Under the pieces are notes generated by a model, which worked only from the letters and a program-made list of their open reading frames with translations, had not been told where the DNA came from and ran no database searches. DNA of 64,000 nt from contig NC_045143.1 in NCBI RefSeq assembly GCF_008831285.2, forward strand, positions 26,063,662 through 26,127,661, given 5' to 3'. A program made the position numbers and the translations under genes. Source of the DNA: Nymphaea colorata. Taxonomy: Eukaryota; Streptophyta; Magnoliopsida; Nymphaeales; Nymphaeaceae. Shown piece after piece: positions 22,084 to 34,301 of the stretch. The number at the start of each line of letters is the position of its first letter. Within the stretch, counting starts at the first letter, position 1.

Positions 22084-22360
22084 TTGAGGATGGTGCCGAC
22101 ATGTCTTTATAAGTCCATGCAAAGGCTTCTTGATGATTTTTGAGGAAGTTTATCAACTTTTCTCTTTCTTTTGCTGAAAGACTTGTTCCAATTTGCAAAA
22201 TTTTTGGTTTTTTCTTCTATGCCAATGTCAATTTCCTCAATCGGGTCATTAATCAATGGTAACGGTTGATATTGTCTTTTTATTTGGATGAACTCTGGGC
22301 ATTCTACCTCGGTGAGTCTTGGATTTACATCCTTGAAGTGACATTTGATCCTCAGGTGCC
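22084..22360 (-). pseudogene. gypsy pre-RT region
   Basis: Reads IQIGTSLSAKEREKLINFLK then NHQEAFAWTYKDMS, the conserved 'L-x-x-KEREKL-x-x-FLK-x-x-Q-(D/E)-x-FAW-(S/T)-YEDMPG' block that precedes reverse transcriptase. A frame change occurs near 22200. RT itself is missing beyond 22,084. Confidence 0.85.
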
Positions 22361-22867
22361 ATCCTAAAGATTATAAAGAGGCTATATTGAATGTTAGACA
22401 TTTTATATGGAAGTAACTTGCATATTTGAAGGTATTACAGAATAAAGACACATGGTATATTAAAGTACAATGACAACAAAATGACAAAATAATGACTAGA
22501 TGACAAAATGATAGTAGATTTGTTGATTCAGTTTGATGGTGAACGGGCCTATTGCTCTTGACGAAAGATACATGCTTGAATCCTTCTTTGACAGCCACTT
22601 TTTCATAACTTTGACATCCTAGGGCTTGAGTGCCTCATTGTCTTGTCAAGGTAATCGACTCCAAGTTTTCATTTTCATGTTTGCCAAGGCCAGTGAATGG
22701 CTGATAGTCATAACATATGACTAAATCCAATCCTTTCTCATTCTGGCTGAAATTTTTGAATAATGAATGACTTCTGTAACTTGTTTCAAGCATGGTAGCT
22801 TTTTTCACCCACATTTGTTTTTTTGTCTTTTGAATAGCCAATTTACTAACACCTTAGGATATTTTTT

Positions 22868-23451
22868 CTACTTTGCATACTCGAATACTAAGTACCTTAA
22901 TTGTATATGTATTGGTACTAGAATCAGTGGATGCACAAGATGATTTTGCCTGTCCGCTACATAAATTATTATAGTATTCATGTTGTGAGTCCACTTGATG
23001 CACTGATGTAGAGTATAAGGAACCGCATTGGTAATATGGATCCATGGTCTGCCAAGCAACAGATTGAATGAGAGTTTTATATCCACCACACCAAATAAAA
23101 CCTGATTATACATCTCGGAGATATTCATATCCAGATATATACTTCATATGCAAAGTTGTCCTTTTCCATCATATCCATGAATGAAAACTGATGATGGGGA
23201 TAGTCGGCATGCTTTATGCCTAATGTAGTCTATTGTGGACAAATGTTCAGGCTTGCTCTTCCCTCGATTATGACATCAGAGACTTTGGTGCTCCTTGTTT
23301 CTACCACTATGTGCAAGGCATCATTATGCAATGCGCCTTCATTTGGTAGATCTTTATTAGAAAATGTTGTCAGACCATTTCTGTATAGTCCAAAAGCCCA
23401 TTCATTTCTCCAGTTATGGTTAATTCCTTCCTTCTTGAAAATGGCTTCCAA
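22868..23451 (-). pseudogene. gypsy protease region fragments
   Basis: Two adjacent frames, 23230-23451 (VVETRSTKVSDVIIEGRASL then NICPQ) and 22868-23128 (KLSFNLLLGRPWIHITNAVP, YTLHQCIKW). They match the conserved gypsy pattern S-x-N-(I/V)-(L/C)-P followed by YNLLLGRPW-IH-x-x-x-AVPS-x-LHQ. The catalytic D(S/T)G is replaced by EGR. Confidence 0.8.
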
Positions 23452-23975
23452 GGGATCAAGATCCCATATTTGTGACTTTTGATCGATCTTTGTTTGACTG
23501 TTTTGTTTGTTGGTCTAGTTTGTGGATTGAAGGATCATTTGTCATGATTGAAAAGTAACTCAAAGAAATCCAGGGATGCTTAATCCCTTTCGTTTGCCAC
23601 CATGACTTGATGATTTGTTGAAAACCTGACCATTGCAACTGGTCCTTTCTCATGTTTTGAGGATATCTAGTTGTTCACTAAACTCCTTGATGATTTCTAT
23701 GTTGTCTGCATGTTGCACAATATTTTTGAGCACAAGACAATCTTTGTATTGTGTCTTAGAGCACGATGAAATTTGTAGAACTGTTCTTTGTTTTTTCCTA
23801 TCATTGGTCGAGGGTTGGAAACTTTTGGGAGGAACAGAGTGCCTCTTTCAATCAGCATGTGCATGACTTCTTTGTAACTATGTTCTAATAGGGTGAATTT
23901 TTTGTCGTGTCTCAATCCAGGATGTTTGTTCTTAGGGCCGCTGCTACTGCTACTTTGTCCGCTACTCCATTATTC

Positions 23976-24401
23976 TCAGAATAGTATGCCCTTTCTTTTT
24001 TTTATGGTGGCGGCATTGGATATAATGTTGGCTGGAGCATTTTTACTCTTGTTGTTCTTCTTTGTATCTTCTCTAACCTTTATTGGGATGACAACATCAA
24101 AAGCTCCATTTTCAATCCCTACTTCGTTGCATTCTGCTCTTTTAGTAAGATCAATGAAAGATTTGATTGGAGCATTACAAATGAGACTCCTCAGTGGTTG
24201 TGTCAAATTGTTGATGAAAAGGTTGATTAGTTTGTCAAAATTTTTCAATTCAATTGGATTGATGTGCTCTCGGTACCACTGCTGCAATTCCTTCCAAGCT
24301 CCTTCGGAAGCATTGAAAGAGAGCTTTATGATTGTAGCGAAATTTATAGCATTCCGCGAAGAAGATGGCCAAATATGCCTTTGGGTCTCCATGGCCATCA
24401 A
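23976..24401 (-). pseudogene. gypsy gag fragment
   Basis: Reads FNASEGAWKELQQWYREHIN, then FDKLINLFINNLTQPLRSLI and SFIDLTKRAECNE, the pattern of Ty3/gypsy capsid (W-x-x-L ... F-x-x-L-x-x-x-F). It is followed on the same strand by 23697-23915, with a KEQFYKFHRALRHNT remnant of the nucleocapsid region (compare YC-x-FHRAIGHPTEDC). Confidence 0.75.
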
Positions 24402-25119
24402 ATTTGATAAATTTGTTATGTGCTTATCTTTTCAAAACTTTCATAGAAATCTTTGCAGGTGAAATTTCTTTTGTTCTTGCCTTTAAGTTGAACTTTTTTT
24501 CAACTTCCTAAATTTTTTCTTTCTAGGATTCCCCTTTCTTCTTTTTCTAGGGAGTCTTTCATTCTTCCTTACTATTGGATTCTATGGTAGCATCTTCACA
24601 AGAATCAAAACTGTTCGACGAAGATTTCTTCGTTTTCTTCCCTTTCTTCTTGGCTTTCTCTGCTTGGGCTTGCTCTTCATTAAACAAGATAATGTATCTC
24701 TGGAATTTCTTATATTATTCATATTTCGGATCATTTGCTTTTGTCTTGGGAAGTGATTCTGAAGAGGATTCTTCTTCCTTGTCTCCCATGAAAGCTTATT
24801 CTGGTTCCATTTCCATCCTCCATCTTTATTGGCCTCTAGTCTCGACTATAAAACAGATGTTCACTTTGTAAGAAGATAAATTAAAAATGTTAGGATTTAA
24901 TTGATGAGAGATAATTTATATAAATGACAAAATAGCAAATTTTGATTGCAAATTGAAAGGCTAATGAGATTGATAAGACTTGATAACGTTCAACACAACT
25001 TGACAAAACTTGGCTTGCTTAACCATAATGAACTAGACATGATGATCTAGGACAAAAGGATAGATGGTGGACTTCATTCTACAAACACATGGTCCTCTTA
25101 CTGGGTTGTAGGTGTATCG

Positions 25120-25670
25120 ATCAAAGAAGTTCCAAATGATGGTGGAGTCATCCACTTCCTCTATCTTCCTATGATAGTACCCCATACTGGATAATTGACG
25201 TCTCTGTTTTAAAATGGCATGATTGTGGCCCCATGTGTTTGTAGAACCATGCTTGTAGTGCGAAGAACACATCCTTCTATCAAATCCGTATCCCCAATTG
25301 AAAATTTGGTCAATTCTCGGTAAAGGAATTCTAAGGCTGCCATTGCTATAGTTGTGTGACAGACTTTGACATGCCCCCATTTTTTGAAGAGGCAAGCTGT
25401 GCGAAAATACATTATGTGTTTTTCATTGTTGAAGAAGATGAGAAGTTCCAAATGATGGTGAGTCATCCACTTCCTCTATCTCCTATGATAGTACCTGTTC
25501 TTTAAAATGGCATGATTGTGCCATGTGTTTGTAACATGTTGTATGCAAACATCTTCTATAATCGTATCATGAAATTTTCATTCTAAGATTCTAAGGCTTT
25601 TTTGTTGATTTGATGTTTTTGAGAAGTTCGAAATAATTATGTGTTTTTCATTGTTGAAGAAGATGAGATC
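25120..25670. repeat. short shuffled direct repeats in gypsy element
   Basis: 'gttccaaatgatggtg' plus ~90 following bases at 25126-25230 recur, shortened, at 25443-25530. 'attatgtgtttttcattgtt' at 25411 recurs at 25637. Segments were copied and partly deleted within about 500 bp. Confidence 0.8.
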
Positions 25671-25988
25671 CGCGGTACAAGTCACCTTGGAGTTTTTGTA
25701 CTTGTCTACAACACTTCTAGATAGTAAAGTAGGGTTGACATATTGGAAATATGCTTCACCAAGTTCATGTAGTTGGAGGTATTGATGTCCATCTTTCTCT
25801 AGAAAGGGCCAGCTTCGTTTTCCTGTGAGTTTACAGACTACTTCTAGAGTATTGACTTGACCTTGGTTCACAAGGAACTGGTCTTCAATTGGTCCTCTTG
25901 GATCACCTTTTGGCTCTGGCAAACCCATAATGCTAGAAAACCCATCTAGAGTGATTGTCATTTCACTCCATGTGAACCAGAATGTGCT
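25578..25988 (-). pseudogene. plant mobile domain-like ORF in gypsy element
   Basis: It starts FTWSEMTITLDGFSSIMGLP, which matches the pattern E-M-T-(I/V)-T-L-x-D-(V/F)-x-x-(I/L)-x-G-L-P of the aminotransferase-like plant mobile domain (PF10536). The ORF runs on to PEPKGDPRGPIEDQFLVNQG and HELGEAYFQYVNPTLLS. Related fragments continue at 25033-25466 and upstream at 26001-26354. Domain assignment is by motif memory only. Confidence 0.5.
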
Positions 25989-26400
25989 GGTTCTTGGGTT
26001 CTATCTTTCAACAATCACATGAATTAGACTGTTGTTAACAGGTTGCTTGGCAAGACTGGCTGCTTCTTCGAGACCACAATCTTCTAAGTGGCCGACAACA
26101 TACATCGAAAGTTGGGTACAATTAATGACACTACTGAGGTAGGTAGACTCCATTTGGGATGATGCAAAATCCAGATCGCCTTGACATGACCCGAATAAGA
26201 TGTGGTCATATGGGAAAATGCTTTCTGAGTTTATCTGGACAAAAGAAAGTATTAGATGTTGACATAAATTGGCCCAATAAAACTTGAGAATAGTTTTGGC
26301 ATTGGACATGGGTTTGGAGGCATGTAAAACATCACATCTCATGCATTCAAACAAGCAATTAATGAAAATTTGATATGCATTCCCTAGGACTTTTGCCTAT

Positions 26401-29400
26401 ATGCATTGTTTTGAAAATTGATCTTGGAACCTATGGAGAATAAATGGGTAAATTGTTCCTCCAAGTTCAATGTATACCTATATACCAAATATATGGTACT
26501 AGCATAGACCCTCCAAGGGTTCTCTAGATTTGGGCTCTCCAATCTCCTTGTTCACCCATCGATATATCGGACTATTGTCCATTTTGGTACTAATCAGGGA
26601 CTTTTTAGTCCAATTGGGTGGTCCAGTTATAAGGCTATATCTTAGACTAATGTCCAGAAATAGCCCGAAAACTGAGTGACTGAGATATGATGTAGGTAAG
26701 GATTTGTTTTTTTTAAAAAAAAACTCATGAGAAGATGCAAAATAGATGGCACTGTTGCATAAATTCCTACAAGATAGATTTAAAGATTTGAGAGCATACA
26801 TGGGATTCATACAACTCCTAAATTGAGGATGGTATGACAAATTGAAGTAAAAGGGGTTCATGGAATCTCCTCAATGTTTACTACATGATGCCGGTATGCA
26901 TGAAAGTTTGTGCAATTGATATCCCACACAACTTGTATATGACCAATAAATCTTTAGACAGATGATGACGAGCCCCTACCCTGTCCTCGAGGGCGTTGAA
27001 TGCACCATCAGCAATTTTTTTTAATTAATTTTGAAAAAAAAATTCATGAGAAAGGGATCTGCCCGTCGGTACGAGGTCCAACCATTCCTGCCGCTTTTCA
27101 CAGGGGTAATTGGACCAAGGACTAAGGATTATTCAGACCATGTACAAGTTATTGATGCAAATCCTATATGCTTGTGCATTGAGGTTTTGGATTCAAGAAT
27201 CAAAGTTCATCTTGAATAAGTGATTTGAACTTGTATTCAAAAATAGATTCCTTGGAAAATGATTTTTTTTTGTATGTTATTTGAAGATTGGAGGGTTTTC
27301 AAGTTGATTTGAAAACCTTTGTTGTGCCATTTGTTTTGAAATCCATGATTCTTGAAAATAGTTTTAATTGGGGATTTTGAAGATTGAAATTAACTTTTTG
27401 TTGTGAACTGAAGATGAGTTTTGGATTGAAATTGTGAACATCTTATGATCATTTTTGGGAAATGGCTAAGTAACCTTAGCAAGAAAATTTTCTTTTGCCA
27501 AATCGTGTGATTTGGTATAAAATATTAGAAACTTGGGTTTTAGTTAGGTAGAGTTCATTCTGTGATGAAACATAGGTTCCAAATTATTACAAAAGTGTTG
27601 TTTTCTAAATATATTTTGGCCAAGATTATTAATGCACTGCTTGTGTTTTCTTTGAAAGTTAAGTGAAGTTCACAAATTCTTGTTGCAATATGACATGGTC
27701 ACCATTTTTTGCAACTCAAATTTGAATCGCTTAATTTCTTGAGAAGATGCATGTGGTGCTATTGACTTTGAGTGAGTGTGAACGTGCGAAATACAAAACG
27801 AAACTATATGAGACATAGATTCTTCACTCTCTCATAATCTCTCAAAGTTCATTCATTTGAAACATTCATGCTCACTCTCTCATAATCTCTCAAAGTCTAT
27901 TCATATGAAATCACACATCATACAATATACACTAAAGATTGATTTTAATTAAAATATAGGACTTTCTTTAAATGTGCTTATCATATTCTCAAGCACAAGT
28001 TAGAGAAGCAGTCTATAAACTTGTGTCATGGATGAGAATCTCAAAAGAATTAAAATTTAGGCAAATGAAGATGAAATCCACCTTTTAAATATTGGGGAAA
28101 CGTGGCTATTATCTATTTTCCTCAAAATTGCCATAAAAATCAGATTTTTATTCCAATTTAAATGATTTAAAATTAAATATTGATTATAAGAGTGTTTGAC
28201 TCTTAGAAAATGATGAAATTCAGTTTGACTCCATGTGAATAACATCCAAGTCGGCAAAAACATGTGCCACATGCTCTCATTCATGTCATGGAATTCTAAT
28301 AACTTTTCTTTCTCCCCAAAATCAAGCTAAATTCCAAATTCTTGTGCTAAAAAATCCATCCATTTCTTGGACTATTAAAACACTTTTGATTTTGTTCTTT
28401 AGGGGATATAAGATTAGGGTCTTAAGTATGATCTTACATTGTTCTTGAAATATAATCAATTTCATGTAAGTTTGAAAATTGATAATGAAATCAACAATTT
28501 CTAAAAGGAATTTTAGAGAGCCGATTAGATAGGATTAAAACTTTTTATTGTTCTACAAGACATAGCCACTTTGTGGCTTAACATTAGCATGTCAAGCATG
28601 TAAACTTTAAAATTTCTAAACCAACCCCTGTAAAGTATGATCTAATTTCAGCAAATTACATACACTTTGTGTATGAGTTGCTGGAATTAAGCAAAACTTT
28701 AATGCACACGCACACGTTATCCCTCCAAATGAAAAGTTTAACGAGGGATCACATGGCCTATGAATCATGATGATTAATGGCTGGGTTTCTTTACGTAGGG
28801 AGATTGAAAACTGGTTTCTAATCCCCTCTACCGCCCTTGATCAATTAAAATAAAAAAAACACAAATTAAAATGACTTTTAAATGAAAGGAAATAAGAGAA
28901 CACTCAAGCTGGTTCATCTTTAATTTCACCATGCAAAGGTGGATCACTTTTATAAGAATGTGTCTCCATAATTGGCATTTATATTATATATACTATAGCA
29001 AACCTCTTTCTCACGTGGAAATCACTGATTCATGCATGCATCATGCGTTGATATATACATTTGATTTGTGGCTTTTTCTTTAGCTGGACGTCATTCCCAA
29101 CCATGAAAAATATGAAAATAAATCCTTCCCATGAGTGCTGGAATTAAAAATAAATAGCAAGAAACTGAAATAGAAGAAAAATGGATTGGAATTACCTACT
29201 TTATGGTCGGTCTTGATGCTTGATCTTCCTCTTTGCTTGTTTTCTAATTCAAGCAATCCTAAGCAAGAATCCAAACTTGGATTCAAGCTTAGCAAAGTAA
29301 GAAGAAGAATGGCTTACTTGTTGGAATTTGCAGTGGGGAAGAGAGAGCTTCTCACCATGAAAATCCTAAGTAAGGGTTCACTTAAGCAACCTAACTTGGC

Positions 29401-31744
29401 AAAATCGATAAAGAGAATAGGGAAGGTGAAGAAGGAAATGAGAGAGAGGGAAGGGGGCTTGGATGATTTTTTTTTCTCCTCCTTGGCTTTTCCTTCTAGC
29501 TCATTGCTGCAGCAATTTGATGAAGACCTCAAAAATACTAAGCTCTAAATGTTATTGAATTATAACAATTGAATTTAAATTTGAATAAATTTTGAAAATT
29601 TTATTAAATTTGGCTTAAAAAGGTATTTTCGTCCATAATTTGATTGAAAATGGATCTCAATTGAATCAAAATTTGGTTTTAAATATTGAATTTCAATTTT
29701 TTGATTTATATATTTGACAAATTAAAATGTACATTTTCCTTTCATAAAATCCCAATTTAAGTTCTGAAATCTCAATTTGATTATAGAAGGGCACAATTGT
29801 CTAAATTAGTCAAATTTGACCAAATAACCAAAGTCGAAGCTCATCTGCAAGCTGATATTGATTTGATTGAGATAATTTGATGAATTTGAGTTAGGAAAGA
29901 TCTTGATTGAGCTAAATTGTACTTTGACTGAGTAAAGTAACTGTGAGGAGATATTTTTGAAAAGAAGAAGTGCGTAACCCCTTGGGGGCTTTTGACCACA
30001 TGACCTAGGTGGCACTACATGTGGGTCCACACATCATTCTAGACCGAATTAGATGTAATTCTCAGATTTAAATCAAATTTGAATTTTGCAATCGGATATG
30101 GATTTCAAATGACATTGGTAATTGGATTGGGATTTCAAATTCTAATTCGAATCCAGTTTGGACTCATAATCCTATGTTAGGATTCGTGTCACGAGTCAAA
30201 TTCATGATTTGAATTTAAATTGTTCTTTAGATTGAAATTTGCTTTGAAATTGCATTTTTTCGTATTTTTTTTGTAAAATTTTGACATTGCTCCAATTCTG
30301 ATGTTGAAAAATTTGAGTTTTTAACATCGAGTCCAGCCATGAATATAATCCAACACTTAGAAATGAATTGTTTATTATAGGAACAAAAGTTCTATACTTT
30401 TGTCACCTATAAGTACAACGGGGTTTTATTTGGTCATAATTGTGTGTTCGTGGTTATTGTAGGTTTATCTCTCTCCCCCCTCCCCCCCACCCTCTTGTGG
30501 ATCTAAATGTTAGAATATTAGAAATGACACATTTTGTATATCTTTCAATATCATTTCTCTTAGTCTGACCACATTCAATCATTTTGAGGTTTCTTCTGTG
30601 TGAAACTGTTCTCATAATAATGCCATGTTAATTCTTTTCAAATATGATGTTCAAGTTCTATTTGATTTGAAAGGTGGTGTTGCAAGGAACAATAGAGGGC
30701 ATCTTGGATTATCTTGGAAGAGCAGTGGGTAATGGTGTGGATACATATAAGTAGTTTGTAGTGTCACAAAGAACATGATAAATTAAATTGTCATTTAAAA
30801 CTTAAAAAAACGTGTTTTTTTGAAAAAAATGTGTTTTTTTTAAACGTTAAAACAAAAAACACACGTTTAACAAAAAAACGAACGTTAAAACATTTTTTCA
30901 TTTTTTCAATGCCAAACGTTTTTTTCATTTTCTAGTTTTTATTTGTTGCAAATCTACTTATCTTTTGATGTTTGTGTTATTAGTTTCTCATTTATTTTAT
31001 TTTTCCTATTTTTTGTTTTCTTAATTTATGAAAATTTACTATATTTTTCCCTTTTCTTTCAAGGTTTCCATTTTATATCCAAGAAAACCCTTGCCGTTTA
31101 AAACTCCGAAATGTTATTTGTGAGTATGGTAGTTTGGCAGCATTGCTACACTTTTTTTTTACACACGAGTCCTAATTTGACATTTGGTTTCTTCAAAGTT
31201 GTCAAAGACTCAAAAGGTGACATATTATTTGAAGTGATACTGACATTAGTTCTCTATTTATTTATGTATACACATAGCTATTTGTTTACGTATTTATATC
31301 TATCTTTTAATGCACGTTTATTTATATTTTTATACACATGCTATCTTGCATATGCTATGGTGGTCATCCTCCATAATGTCTCTACCATCTTTTACGAGTC
31401 ACCTTTCTAATAGTGTGTCTTGTAAGTAATTGCTAAGTCAAAGAGAATATCAAGGTTTTTAGTAGGTGCAGTTACAAATCATTCTACATTTCAAGCATGT
31501 TTTCTAACCATAGCTTCTGCTCGTTGTGTTTTGCATACCTTTTGTTGATTAATTCCTTTGGGTCCTCGAAAAAGGTTTTAGTAGATTGTGGTTAACCTAT
31601 ATAATCTTATAACACTCTCATACAATCTATAATAAGCCTTTCAATATGGTTTCGAATCTGATATTTGGTCTCTTCTCTCTCTCCCGTGTTTTCCATGATG
31701 GCCAATACCTTTATATGATAATTGTACTAATTTTTTTAATATAG
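26401..31744. other. long AT-rich region, no gene seen
   Basis: No ORF with recognisable similarity. Long stretches of 'gaattt/aaattt' alternation at about 29550-30300 resemble LTR or untranslated sequence of Ty3/gypsy elements, but no paired LTR was found. At 30800-30920 there is an unusual block of A and T runs punctuated by 'aacgtg', 'aaacgt' and 'cacacgtt', with inverted pairs. 30950-31120 is distantly similar to 40190-40335. Confidence 0.4.
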
Positions 31745-32980
31745 GCTTTGGATACGGTTTTGCAGATTTCTCTATATATGAGATGGCTGCACATCGTCCA
31801 GCATTCAAAGCTTTTGTAAGACCCACTCTCTTTGATCCATTCCACATACTTTGTATGAATGAACATATTTATTTGAAAATCAATGGAATCTACTTATTTA
31901 TTTAGAATTTATGACCTTGTACTTTTTGATATGCACCTTGTACTGAACAACTTCAAGGCCTTCCTCCTGCAACACATGGCTAAGATGATTATTCATAGTC
32001 TTATTACTATGTAGCACTACTATGGATGTAAGAATTCCTCTTTGCTAATGTCTGTGCCCTAATTGCTGCTCATGGAGCTCGAAGATCTGTTGGGCTTATG
32101 CTTTTATACTGCACATTGCCTTCTTGCTGTTTTTAGTAACCTTACTTGGCCTACTTAATCCTTTCTCTCGATTTTATCTTGGTATATCTTCTATTGGGTT
32201 AATGCTGATTTTATTTCTAGAATGTTGTTACAGGGGGCCAATGCACTCAACAAGTAGAATGTAGTGGTGAAATTATAAATATTATTCTTAAGACTGATGG
32301 CACACCTATAGCTATTGGAAACAAGGTACATGTCACAGGTGTAATCTACTTAGTACAGTTGTTGAAACACATAGTTGCTGTTTGAGACATGGTGCACTTG
32401 CAAAGAGCTGCCTCTCTTTAATGTAACAATATATATTCTCATGATTTGTTTTGTAAACTACTTTGCTTCTAATACCTTAAGACTGTAACAGTTTGAATTT
32501 CCAAATTTCCTCCTTTTCTTGTAGTTTCATTAGTATCAAGTCACTTTTAGTAGGAACTTGCATTTTGTCCCTTGATGGCATGAAGCTGGTATTGACTTAG
32601 TTGATCAAGAGATAATTTCTTTTCTAGAGAACATCTGAGTCATCTCATCAGATCTGAACTAGTTATGGTCCTATCAGGCACTGCAGATGTGGACATCAGG
32701 AAGGAGCGGAGGGTTAATCAAGATCTAGACTTGGTGGGCATGATCGATTCACAGAAGCTTGTCCTTTCTAAGGTGCATACTAGATTAGTTTCTTCCTCTG
32801 GTAGAAGCTTGTCCTGTCTATTGAGGCTGCTTAGCTTCTTTATGCCGAAAACTGATGTATTCTTTGATCTTGTAGAAAGAAGTTAATGTGGAAATCAAGA
32901 AGCTTACTGCCCGCGCAACATTGTTGAAGGAAACCCTTGCTTGGATTACATCAAATACATCATTTTTCCATGGTTGGGAA
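31745..32980 (+). pseudogene. exon-like blocks of an unrecognised gene
   Basis: Four plus-strand blocks are bounded by splice-like signals: 31745-31815 (AG before, gtaag after), 32234-32325 (cag before, gtaca after), 32678-32772 (cag before, gtgca after) and 32876 to about 32980 (tag before). Open translations include FGYGFADFSIYEMAAHRPAF, then GEIINIILKTDGTPIAIGNK, DIRKERRVNQDLDLVGMIDS and NVEIKKLTARATLLKETLAW. The introns are T-rich. The family is not recognised. A copia element starts ~150 bp downstream, so the gene may be interrupted. The reading frame across the blocks is not consistent enough to call a protein. Confidence 0.35.
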
Positions 32981-33127
32981 GTTTGAAGTAGAACAGGAGG
33001 AAAAATGGTGGAAACAAGTAAATTTTAACGATTCCTTCTTTTATAAATACAATTCTTAATTCAGACTTGGTAGGGATGTCTAATCTGAATCTATCATTTT
33101 TATCCATGTAAATTTTCAGATTTATAT

Positions 33128-33242
33128 TGATAGACTGAGATTTAATCAAAGAAGAAGATGATAGAGAGAAAAGAGGCTGCACCAGTTTTACATGGTTCGG
33201 CTTTCCAGCCTACGTCCATGAGCAAGAGAAACCAATGTTTTT
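33128..33242 (-). repeat. copia-1 3' LTR remnant
   Basis: 115 bp starting tgatagactgagattta, matching 36158-36272 with scattered substitutions ('gaggctgcaccagttttac', 'gagcaagagaaaccaa'). Only the outer end survives; the inner side is fused to RT. Confidence 0.88.
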
Positions 33243-33302
33243 GAGATATCTAATGCATACTTTCTTTGACATAGCAAGATACCTTTATGAGATTGAGCAA
33301 CT

Positions 33303-34222
33303 TCAATGCCAAGAAAGTATTTGAGTTTTCCCAAATCCTTTATGTCGAATGTTTTTTTCAAATGCATCGTTTCCAGCCACGACTATGTCGTCCACGTAAA
33401 TTAGAACAACAGTGATGTTCTCTCCAAGTTTTTTAACAAATAAACTATTGTCTGTGTGACATTTGTGGTACCCTGTTTTTTCCAATGCCTGACCCAACTT
33501 TATGTACCAAGGTCTAGGAGATTGTTTCAAGCCATATATGGCTTTATTTAATTTGCAGACTCTTCCTTTCCTTTCATCTGGATGACCGGGAGGTAAAGAC
33601 ACAAATTTCTTCATTGAGTTTTCCTTGTAAAAAGGTGTTTTTGACATCTACATGATGAAGACATCAATTCAAGTTGCAAGCAATAGAGTGAAACATTCTC
33701 AATGTATTCATCTTTGCGATAGGTGCAAATGTTTCTTCATAATCCAACCCTTTTGTCTGCGTGAACCCCTTAGCCACTAGACGAGCCTTGTATCTGTCCA
33801 AGGTGCGATCGCTTTTGTATTTTACTCTATAATGTCATTTGCACCCCACTATGCTTGTGCTCTTTGGAGGAATGACAACTTCCCAAGTTTTGTTTCGCCT
33901 TAGAGTTTCTAGCTCTTTGTTCATAGCCTTCCTCCAATTAAGATCACCTTAAGCCTAATGAAAGGACTTGGGCTCCTGAATGCTATCAAGATTTCTAGTA
34001 AACTTGGCAGGGTGTCAAAATTTGATTGTACGACACATACTTGCTGATTGGGTAGGTTTCATAATCAACTAGGCGTGAAGGAGCTCGCCTAATCCTTTTT
34101 GATCTTCTGATAAGTGTTGGCTTGTTCTCTACATCTTCAGTAGTTGTTGCAAGTTCATGATCATTTGTGGGGCACTCATTCTCAGCATGAGTCTCATTAT
34201 TAGCTTCATGTGCATCAGCCAC
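33303..34222 (-). pseudogene. copia-1 linker and reverse transcriptase fragments
   Basis: 33995-34222 is the acidic linker ending RRSKRIRRAPSRLVDYETYP. RT blocks follow. 33303-33647 reads VSLPPGHPDERKGRVCKLNK, AIYGLKQSPRPWYIKLGQAL and the intact catalytic [11 protein letters not shown] frameshift follows; [11 protein letters not shown] ... [12 protein letters not shown] is read in another frame down to about 33245, where it fuses to LTR sequence. Confidence 0.85.
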
Positions 34223-34301
34223 AGACTTATTTTTAATGCATATTGAGTTTCAATCATTTTATAAAAGGTTTAAAAGTGAGAGAGCACTTCAGACTTATTT
34301 T

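Larger units (their letters stand above)
22084..26400 (-). mobile_element. degenerate Ty3/gypsy retrotransposon, 3' truncated
   Basis: Reading the minus strand from 26,400 down, coding remnants come in the order plant-mobile-domain-like ORF, gag, protease region and the segment just before reverse transcriptase. The element ends abruptly at 22,084 against the protease gene, before the RT catalytic domain. Frames are broken many times. No LTRs or primer-binding site could be identified. The order and an extra ORF upstream of gag suggest the Tat/Ogre side of Ty3/gypsy, but this is an inference. Confidence 0.8.

Noticed and set aside
23633-24462. Plus-strand ORFs, one 189 residues with hydrophobic stretches
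   Set aside because: Antisense of gypsy gag; the minus strand shows the recognisable capsid pattern.
29080-29548. Plus-strand ORF of 120 residues and its antisense
   Set aside because: Both strands open, Lys/Ser-rich low-complexity, no splice or domain support.
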